64,000 bases of DNA from positions 372,001 through 436,000 of the forward strand of contig OZ025715.1 in assembly GCA_964019335.1 (NCBI GenBank). Reading direction: 5' to 3'. The position numbers and the translations under genes are program-made. Within the stretch, counting starts at the first letter, position 1. Each line of letters starts with the position of its first letter. Below the pieces are notes generated by a model. The model ran no database searches. It was not told where the DNA came from and saw only the letters and a list, made by a program, of their open reading frames with translations. Positions 53,865-61,966 of the stretch are shown piece by piece. The stretch is from Diplonema japonicum (taxonomy: Eukaryota; Euglenozoa; Diplonemea; Diplonemida; Diplonemidae).

Positions 53865-56825
53865 ATGGCAAGGATGATGCGGCAGATTGCGGCTTTTGTG
53901 GGGCTGCTGGCTGTTGGAGGGGCGACGGGGTCGGAGCTGTCGTCTTCGCTGGAGCAGCTGATCTACCTGAACAAGGGGACTGTGTCGAAGGACGACACCT
54001 TCGTGCTGGTGGACCAGACCTCGGACTACTGGGAACCGGAGAACGTGACGCGGTCGAGGTACGCGTGGGCGGATCTGGGGACGGTGCCGATGCCGTACAC
54101 GACGCTGGCGGAGCAGTGCGAGTCTCTGGGCCCATTGGTGCAGGGGACAGACCGGGAGGGCGGGGACTACAGGCAGGTAGTGAACACGACCCTGGAGGGG
54201 TGCCAGAAGACCTGCTGCGACGAGGCGAGCTGCCAGTCCTTCGTGTACGCGTCCGCGTCCCCGTCCAGCTTCGGGTCCTGTGTGGAGGGGAAGCCGTGCT
54301 GCTTCTTGAAGGCGGCAGTTCCGGACACGAAGCCCTCCCCTGGGTTGACCTCGGGGACCGTGAGCCGGAAGCCTCTCGGGAAGGATCAGGCACCGCCTCC
54401 CGGGGTTCGCTCGGCCCCTCCTCTCGGGGGTCTCGCTGCGGGGACGATGGAGCTCCGAGGGGACGGGACGCTGACGGCGTGGACGACGGAGAACAACAGC
54501 CCTGCAGGGAGTGCGAAGCTGTCGAAGCAGCGGGCGGCGATGTTCGGGGCGCGGGTGGGGAGCGGCTGGGCGAGGGTGCTGCAGACGAGTCCGCTGGATC
54601 CGGAGATGGAGGGGGTGGAGTCCCTGACCTTCGGGGGAAGCCCTCCGACGACACGCCTGCAGGTAGGGGGCGCCCCCGCCGGGATGGAGGTGACACTGTA
54701 CGGGTACAGCAGGATGGCGACTGGGAACATGGAGAGGAGCCACCTCCCCGCGATCGCCTTCAGCATGGCCTTCAAGAACACCGGGAGCACTGCGCAGGAG
54801 GTGTCGGCCTTCTTCAACCTCCCGGCGATGAACGAGAACACAGAGCGCCACGGGAAGGTGCTCTCGGTGGACCCCTCGGCGACGAGCCCCGAGGCGTGCC
54901 TGAGCAGCTGCAACAAGGCATCGCAGTGTCAGAGCTGGGAGTTCTCGAAGGCGGAGAAGAAGTGCAGCCTGCAGGCGGACTCGCGGGACTACGCGTTTGA
55001 GGACGGGACGACCTCCGGGACGAAGGCGCTGTGGAAGCAGGGGGCCGGGGGCTGCCTGACGGTGAACAAGCCCGGGATGGGCCCGATGAACGGGAACTAC
55101 TCGCTGTGCGGGACCGGGGGCAGCAGCCTCTCTGCAGGGACGGGGACGCACAAGGACCTGTGGGCGCAGTTTGCCGGGACGGGGAAGCTGAGCGGAGGGG
55201 TGTCGACGGACGCTCCACACGGGGCGATGGCTGTGAGCGGGACGGTCGCATCCGGGGACACCCTCGTCCTCACCATCACCCTCGGCTACTTCTTCCCCCT
55301 CCACAACTACTTGGACCAGGTGCTCGGAAACCAGTACGCGAACTTCTTCCAGGACTCGGAGGGTCCCGCTTTGGAGCTCGCAGCAGACCTCGTGGGAACC
55401 CTGGCCGACATCCACGCCATCCACCGCCCCATCCTCGGCTCCACCCTCCCGACCTGGATGAGCGACTCGCTGGTGGCGACGCTGCACCACGTGCGCTCTG
55501 CGATGTGGTACAAGGACGGGAGGTGGAGGCAGTGGGAGGCTTATGACTGCGTGAACATGGACAGCGTGCACAACGACGGGGAGAGGCACATTCCGTACAT
55601 CATGCTGTTCCCGGAGTCGACGAAGTCGAAGGTGGAGGCATGGGGGAGGGCGCAGGCGAGCAATGGGATGATCCACGAGCAGCTTGCGTGCGGGTGCCAG
55701 GGGGGCATCGACAGCGGCTTCGAGCACGGCTGCGGGCGTGTGATGTCGGACTGCAGCTCCATGTACATCATCTATCTTTTGGAGCTTCTGAGGTGGAACA
55801 ACGACCAGGACTTCGTGAGGACGTGGTACCCGACAGCGAGGAGGGCGGCGGAGTGGCAGATCTCGGTGAGCACCTTCCACGGGATGCCGACAAAGCTGCA
55901 GACGACGTACGACGTGCTGGGGATGCAGGGCTACGATGCGGTGGCCTACTCCACGATGTTCCAGATCACGTGCATGAAGGCGATGGCAGAGCTCGCGGCC
56001 TTCATGGACCTCCCGAGCGACGTGGAGCGCTACAACAACGCGGCGGCTGCGGCGGTGGAGGGGATGGAGACGGTGCTGTGGCAGGATGACATGAAGGCCT
56101 ACCAGGCCTACTACGAGCCGGCGAACGGGAGGGCCATCATGGCGGACACCTTCTACGCACAGGTGCTGGCGCACAGCGTGGGGCTCGGAACCCTCGTGAA
56201 CGAGACGCGTCTCGGGATGCACCTGGACACGGAGGCGGTGACGAACTACGACCCCTTCGGTCTGAAGATCTTGACGGGGAGGACGCACGGGAACAGCGAG
56301 ACGGAGAAGGATATCTGGATGATGGCACCGGCGGACCACGCGGCGGCGATGCTGCGGATCAGGCACGGGACCGTGGAGGAGGCGCTGGAGGTCGGGGGCA
56401 GGCCTTACAAGCGTCTGACGGAGGACATCAACGACGTGTGGAACGCCTGCGGGATCATGAGGGGGAACTACACGACCTTCCCTGGGTCGAACTTCGACAC
56501 CGCGCACTACGGCTACTACATGACCATCTGGCACCTCATGCTCGCCATGTCTGACCAGATCATCGACGTGCACGCGGGGACCTTCGCCTTCAGCCCCGTC
56601 ACCTCGGGTCCCGCCCCCGCCCAACAGCAGCCCTTCTCCCTCCCCGTCATGCTCCCGAGCGTCCTGGGCTTCGTTAACGGGTCCAAGCTCCAGGACGGCA
56701 GCTACCACGTTGGCTTCTGTCTCACCGCCGGCACTGTCAACGCCAAGACTGTCTCCTGGTGGGGCCGCCAGTACCCCTCTTCTGTCCACCTCACTGCTGG
56801 GGAGTGCATCGACATGAGGCTCTAG
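53865..56825 (+). CDS. secreted GH116-like glycosidase with PAN-like inserts, copy 2
   Basis: A single exon of 986 aa, with protein identical to copy 1 and DNA that matches in every line I compared. The same signal peptide, PAN-like Cys clusters, Glu558 and Asp683 are present. The upstream shared part includes TTCTCAACGCCGCCTCACAG (acceptor ending at 53854) and GTAAAGACAC before the ATG. It also shares about 35 nt after the stop, so the two genes share the leader acceptor but have different upstream sequence beyond 50 nt. Both copies look functional. Confidence 0.8.
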   Translation: MARMMRQIAAFVGLLAVGGATGSELSSSLEQLIYLNKGTVSKDDTFVLVDQTSDYWEPENVTRSRYAWADLGTVPMPYTTLAEQCESLGPLVQGTDREGGDYRQVVNTTLEGCQKTCCDEASCQSFVYASASPSSFGSCVEGKPCCFLKAAVPDTKPSPGLTSGTVSRKPLGKDQAPPPGVRSAPPLGGLAAGTMELRGDGTLTAWTTENNSPAGSAKLSKQRAAMFGARVGSGWARVLQTSPLDPEMEGVESLTFGGSPPTTRLQVGGAPAGMEVTLYGYSRMATGNMERSHLPAIAFSMAFKNTGSTAQEVSAFFNLPAMNENTERHGKVLSVDPSATSPEACLSSCNKASQCQSWEFSKAEKKCSLQADSRDYAFEDGTTSGTKALWKQGAGGCLTVNKPGMGPMNGNYSLCGTGGSSLSAGTGTHKDLWAQFAGTGKLSGGVSTDAPHGAMAVSGTVASGDTLVLTITLGYFFPLHNYLDQVLGNQYANFFQDSEGPALELAADLVGTLADIHAIHRPILGSTLPTWMSDSLVATLHHVRSAMWYKDGRWRQWEAYDCVNMDSVHNDGERHIPYIMLFPESTKSKVEAWGRAQASNGMIHEQLACGCQGGIDSGFEHGCGRVMSDCSSMYIIYLLELLRWNNDQDFVRTWYPTARRAAEWQISVSTFHGMPTKLQTTYDVLGMQGYDAVAYSTMFQITCMKAMAELAAFMDLPSDVERYNNAAAAAVEGMETVLWQDDMKAYQAYYEPANGRAIMADTFYAQVLAHSVGLGTLVNETRLGMHLDTEAVTNYDPFGLKILTGRTHGNSETEKDIWMMAPADHAAAMLRIRHGTVEEALEVGGRPYKRLTEDINDVWNACGIMRGNYTTFPGSNFDTAHYGYYMTIWHLMLAMSDQIIDVHAGTFAFSPVTSGPAPAQQQPFSLPVMLPSVLGFVNGSKLQDGSYHVGFCLTAGTVNAKTVSWWGRQYPSSVHLTAGECIDMRL

Positions 56826-56946
56826 ATCGAAAAAGAACACGTTTGAACAAATATTTGCTGTGATTCTATTTATTTTGCAAACCACCGTGCTGTCGAATTT
56901 TATATTGTTCTTCTTGTCTTTTCTTTCTTCTTTCTGATGTGAACAA

Positions 56947-56985
56947 GTGGGCGGTCTCACAAAGACTTCCTTAACTTATATATAT
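56947..56985 (+). repeat. dispersed 40-nt repeat, in 3' flank of GH116 copy 2
   Basis: GTGGGCGGTCTCACAAAGAC, TTCCTTAACTTATATATAT: the second-copy counterpart of 49419-49460. Confidence 0.6.
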
Positions 56986-57314
56986 TTTTTCTTCTTTAGC
57001 CTCCCTCCTCCACCAATCTTTTTCTTCCAGAATCTTTTAAACTGATTGAAGCTAGATCCACCGATCTACTGAAGCTCTTTGTACCGTATTATGGAAAAAG
57101 ATGAAAACAGATTCAGGCAATGTTACATGGGCCTGAACCAAAAGTAGTGTTAAGAAGATTACATGTAGTAGCACAGCAGGTCAATATTTTCTAGTTATAT
57201 GCGGTGTGCATTAGAACAGTGAACAGGCAGAATAGGGGGGTATATTTTTCTTTTTCTTTCGGATGGGGGGGCGACACTTCCCCTTAAGCGAGTCAACGTG
57301 AGAGGGAACTATGC

Positions 57315-58119
57315 ACGAGCCTGTTATACTTGTGCTGAGCAACCAAAGCTATTATTGGTTTGCTCTAGTTTTTCGATCTCTTTCATCATATAGAGTCTTT
57401 ACCGCACCATTGCGTACTGAAACGTTGGACTTTTGTGTTTTGCAATACTCAGAGGCCTGTGGACCCTATATAGCCATGACCCTCCCAAGCGGAAATATTG
57501 GCGAGTGTCCAAGGTACCTCCTGATACCTGCTGCATGGAATCCTGTCCCCCTCCCCCCCCCCCCCCCCATTAGTGAACCAGCGTTGTATTCACTGCTGTA
57601 AAATCAAAGACACATGTACTCGCTTTAGTAACCCTTACGTTGTTGGTCATCGGGGTTTTGGTTTTAACTATTCTACCCAAAGGTTAACCATAACATCACC
57701 TAAAACGTACAAGAATGTGGGTATCATGCCTCGAGTTATGCTCTCTTTCTACTCCCTTTCACGGTGTAGTAACGAGCAATGCCTTTGTTTCTTTTCCTTT
57801 CTCGCCCAGTTCCCTCTGACCTTACGCACTGATTGTGCTTCCAAAGTGGGAGAAATACGCTTCAGAACGACGATCTGAACCAAAGGAAAACCTTGAAGAT
57901 GCAGAAGAAAAGAAGGAGGGGAGGCTGCGAAACTGGATATATTCCAACATCACCTTTCCAATACCAAAAGAAAAGGCGTTTTGCGCTCGTTTCCCACTAC
58001 TCTCTTTTCCTTCGGGGTTTGTGGTCGACACCACGTTCTACTTTATTTCTTCTTCTTTTACATCTTTGCCTCTCCCTCTTTATCAGCAATTATTCAATCA
58101 TACCAACCCATCAGGTAAA
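57315..58119. other. spacer and leader region before the CYFIP gene
   Basis: About 800 nt containing a C run (57546-57567) and no recognised gene. An open frame continues upstream of the CYFIP ATG to 57835 but crosses CCCATCAG at 58107-58114, the likely leader acceptor, five bases before the ATG at 58120. Confidence 0.5.
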
Positions 58120-61100
58120 ATGGAGGGGGTGCACAATGTAGACATCGATGGTGTCTGCAGTCTACGTGTGGAGGGGAGTGGGCTGGAGCAGGTTAGGCAG
58201 AGGGATCTAAGCTGGTACACATGCAGGCAGGCGAAGGAAGAGTACGAGCACGTAACACGTCTGGGGCACCTTCAAGAGACGGGTCTGGAGCTTGCAGGGG
58301 TGTTATATTCTCACAGGTCGCTAGAGAACTGTGCTCGCACTACCAGCGGGACGGACTCAGTGGAACGACTTGCAGAGGCGCAGGTGTCGATCTTCATACC
58401 CCAGTTGGGGAAGCTGCGTTGCTTGCTTGACTTCATCACAACGTCGCAGCAGGCGGCCTACGCAGCAGTCGACTTCTACATCCGTGCGGACGGCAAGAAG
58501 TGTATCGCCAGCGACGTCTTCCTTATAGCGTTCATCAAGCTCCTCGACGCTTGTATTATTGTCGATAATCTGATGGCCAACGAAGCCCTCAAAGCAGACT
58601 GGGATGCCCTCCGCGCTATGTCGGCCAAATGCGGAGCCGTCGCCTTCGACGAGGCCTTCCCTGACGCTGCTAACATCGAGAACATCTTCACGCCCCCTGT
58701 TGCCGTGGGCTTCAACTACCTCCTCTCCGGCGTCTACGAATCATTTGTAAAGGTCTCCTCATGGCAAGACGCGCTCGTTGCCTGCATCAATTACTGCGTC
58801 ACAGCAGTTATTGAAGGCACCTTCGTCACACCCGACGAGAAGCATCGCTACATCCGAGTGAGTGCCCTGCTCATGGGCTGGGTCGACGAGCGCAAGTCCT
58901 TAGAAAAGGATAAAGTCAGGAAGGGGCTCCTTCTGGATGCCATGAAGTCAGTGGTTAAGAGGTACCCCTATGTTCCCGTCTTTGCTGATGTCACGATGAG
59001 GCTGGACACCTTCACACGTCAGTGCTGTCACCTGGAGCTGGTCGACACCGAAGGCAAAGAAGCAAAAATCGAGTCCTACTACACTCTTAACGAGCAAAAG
59101 GTAGCAGACCTTCGAGGCAGCTTCGTACAGTGGATGACTAGGTGGGGCCTCAGGAGGCTGAACAGGTCTGCAGAAGACAAATCCGACAAAAAAACGACCG
59201 AAGGAATCTGGTGTCTGGTTCGTAATGGGCTGCGGCTGTTAACTGAAATGACTTGTCACTTGTGGGAGAATAACTGCTGGAAGACACAGTACCGCCTGTA
59301 CCACTACAGCACAGTGGAGCAGGGCTTCATCCTCGAGGTGCTGGGGATGGTGAAGGGCTTGGCGAAGGAGTTGACAGAGTGCGATGTGATATACGGGAAG
59401 CAGCTGAGGAATCGCGTCCACGACAAGTTGCAGCAGTTCGTACAGGTCGACATGCGGGACCTGCTGCGAAAGACGAAAAAAGAGAGCAAGAAAGAGGCGC
59501 ACAGCGCATTGATCTTAATACGGGATTGCTACGGGGACTGGGCTGAGGAGGGCGGTGTTGCACCACGGGAAGACAAAGCGTTGGAAGGCAAGCATGACGA
59601 CGTGCTTCCAGCGCAGCCAGCGTGGCCTGAGAGGAACACAGCACCTTCCCTCAACGCCATCTCCCTGTTACATGCTGCGCTGTCATGTCTCACGTCATAC
59701 AGGAACCCTGGTATGAAGAAAGGCTTCCGCAGCGTGCCTGACTTTGTGGAGAAACGCAAGAAGGTGATTGATGACTTCGAACACGACGTGCGACTGTGGC
59801 CTTATTTGTTGGACGTCACCGCTGCTGTGGAGGCATGCGGCAATGTCTCCTTTCTGTGGTTCAGAGAAGGGCGGCTACCCACGGAGTCAGCCACGTCTCT
59901 ACCTTGCTTGCTGGTGGAGTCATGCATCAAGGGGGTACTGAAAACAAGCGAGACATTATTCATTCCGTTCCACATATACGATGACGCCTTGAACATGACA
60001 CTGCGGCAATGGCGGTGCAAGCTGATGGTGCTCGAAGTGGAGGCAGAGGTTGAACAGCTGCTGGAAAAGGTAGTTTGCGATGTGGCACGAAAGGTGTTTG
60101 GCGCGTGGAAGGGGGAGTGTGCTGCCGAGATGCTTGGCAAACAGTGCTTCGTGCAGGTAGGCAAAAAAGGAAAAGATGAAAACACCTGTTCTGTCGTCAA
60201 GCAGAAATGGTGCCAGCAGCAGGAACACCTTGTTGCCCTGCTGCAAGAATCAAATGGGCGCTACATCATGGGTAGGTACGTTGATTACCACGGCCTGCTT
60301 AGCACTGAAGTCAATAAGCTGTTCCACCAGAACATTGCAGCGATAGTACAGAAGTTGCCTGGGGTGAGGGTAACAGAGGTGCGCTATGTGGAGATGCTGC
60401 TGAAGGTTCTAAAACGGATGCACAAAGAACTGAGAGGCTGCGGGTTGCGCTTAAGGAGCTGGAAGTCTTTAATGGCAGAAAACATGCAACATGAACAGCT
60501 CGACAAGTGGCTGCTCACAGGGCTGTTCGACGATGTGCTGCACAAAGCGTCTTACAACATGGCGTCGCGCAAGTTCCAGTTGGCCGCAGCAGATGCCAGC
60601 GACGCTTTAGCGTTGGAACCGATATGGCTCTTCGGAGATGTTGAACAGACGCAGCTCTATGAATCGCACTACGCCGCTCACGCTGAGTACTTAGGGAGGG
60701 AACACACCGATGCCATTGTCGGGGTCGGGATTTCTATCCACGCTGTCATGGAGGCGGCTGTAGCGAGGGTGAACGCAGAAATGCAGACCCTGCAAGCTCT
60801 GCTCAATGACGAAGGAGACGCGGACAGCGAACCACCGTTGGAAAAGTACTCTACTGCAGAAATTGTAGACAAGCACAGCAGTGCGTGGGCGGAGCTCGAC
60901 AGCACAAAGAAGGACGAGGCAATGCGGTGCCTGTCATACATCGGAAACATCGCGTGCTTCGTACAACTGCTGGATGAAGCTGTGGAGTACACGTCTATCT
61001 TGAAGTTGGTGAACGACGAGTGGCAGCTAGGCATAAGGTTAAATAATGAGAATGCCAAGGATGAGGATGACACATCTGCAACGCCAGTGGGCCATGAGGT

Positions 61101-61814
61101 GGCCATCATGTCCGACAGCATGGGGAAGATAGACTCCAAGCTGTGCGTGGTCCGCCCCCGTCCCTCAAGCGACGACAAATTGGAGTGTTCGCCCCTTCCA
61201 ACGGCAGACGTGGAGCCTCCGTCTTTTAACACGATATCGTCGCTGTTGAGGCTCTTCCTGCTGAGTGTGACTCCTTTTGATGCAGGTGGTCGGTTTGAGG
61301 CATTGTATTTATTGATACATTTCGGAACATGTTTGGCAAATCCCACGCCACCTGACAACCTCACATGGGGCGGTGTGACTGTGCTTGTACTTCTGTCTCG
61401 GTGGAAATCATTTTCAAACCAAAACTTGGTGGGCGCCTCCTTGGAGGTGTTTAAGTACTTCGACCCTTGTGGGGATATTTTATGCAAAGACAAAGACAAG
61501 GACAAAGACAAAGACACCCGTAAGCAGAAGAAGAACCTGTGCGAGCAAGGAAGCTCTCGTATCGCACAGTTCGTTAACACTGCAGTAATAATGGAACGAA
61601 AGCGGACTACAGCAGAGAAGGTATGCCCCCTCCACCCACACACCTCATGCAGGCATTGCTTGCTGTCTTGCCAGCGCAGTCCGAGCCCGTCGCAGAGGCA
61701 GCCGAGGAGATAACCCCTCCTGACGAGCTTCCCTCCTCTTCTTTTACACAAATGGCCTTCAGCACTGTGCCTCAAGAGCAGCTCCCTGTGTTCTCAGGTG
61801 ACGAGAGCGACTGA
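58120..61814 (+). CDS. CYFIP: CYFIP/Sra-1/PIR121 homologue, WAVE complex subunit
   Basis: Two exons, 58120-61620 and 61653-61814, give 1220 aa (human CYFIP1 is about 1250). Order and spacing match CYFIP: QETGLELAGVLYSHRSLENC near the N-terminus, TFVTPDEKHRYIRVSALLMG with PYVPVFADVTMRLDTF (compare the [20 protein letters not shown] and VPLFGDMQIELARY blocks), FILEVLGMVKGLAKEL...LRNRVHDKLQQFVQV, and the DDALNMTLRQW...EVEAEVEQLL block. CYFIP anchors the pentameric WAVE regulatory complex and binds active Rac, linking it to Arp2/3-driven actin branching. The C-terminus carries a KDKDKDKDK tract from an AAAGAC repeat and an acidic, Pro-rich tail after a 32-nt intron, the shortest in the window. 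Sequence similarity is low but collinear throughout. Confidence 0.85.
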
Positions 61815-61966
61815 AGTGGGCTTATATTACACCTTGATGTAACTAGTGTTTCTTTAACTCTTACCATATAATTTTCTCTTTTTTCTTTTGCGATGTCTTC
61901 GATAACACGGCATGTTTACACTTTTTGAAAGTACCGCGTGTTTTACAACCAAGCCAACAGGACACC
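61815..61966. other. 152-nt intergenic spacer
   Basis: A short T-rich gap between co-oriented genes. AAGCCAACAG ends at 61960, six bases before the ATG of the IF-2 gene. Confidence 0.5.

Larger units (their letters stand above)
53819..57314 (+). repeat. segmental duplication, copy 2
   Basis: Direct duplicate of 46212-49864 (see there). The 3' flank is about 480 nt against about 640 nt in copy 1 because of many small deletions and the missing A-rich insert. Confidence 0.92.

Noticed and set aside
57835-58119. N-terminal extension of the CYFIP frame
   Set aside because: It crosses a likely leader acceptor (CCCATCAG) and is not present in the family. The ATG at 58120 gives the expected length.
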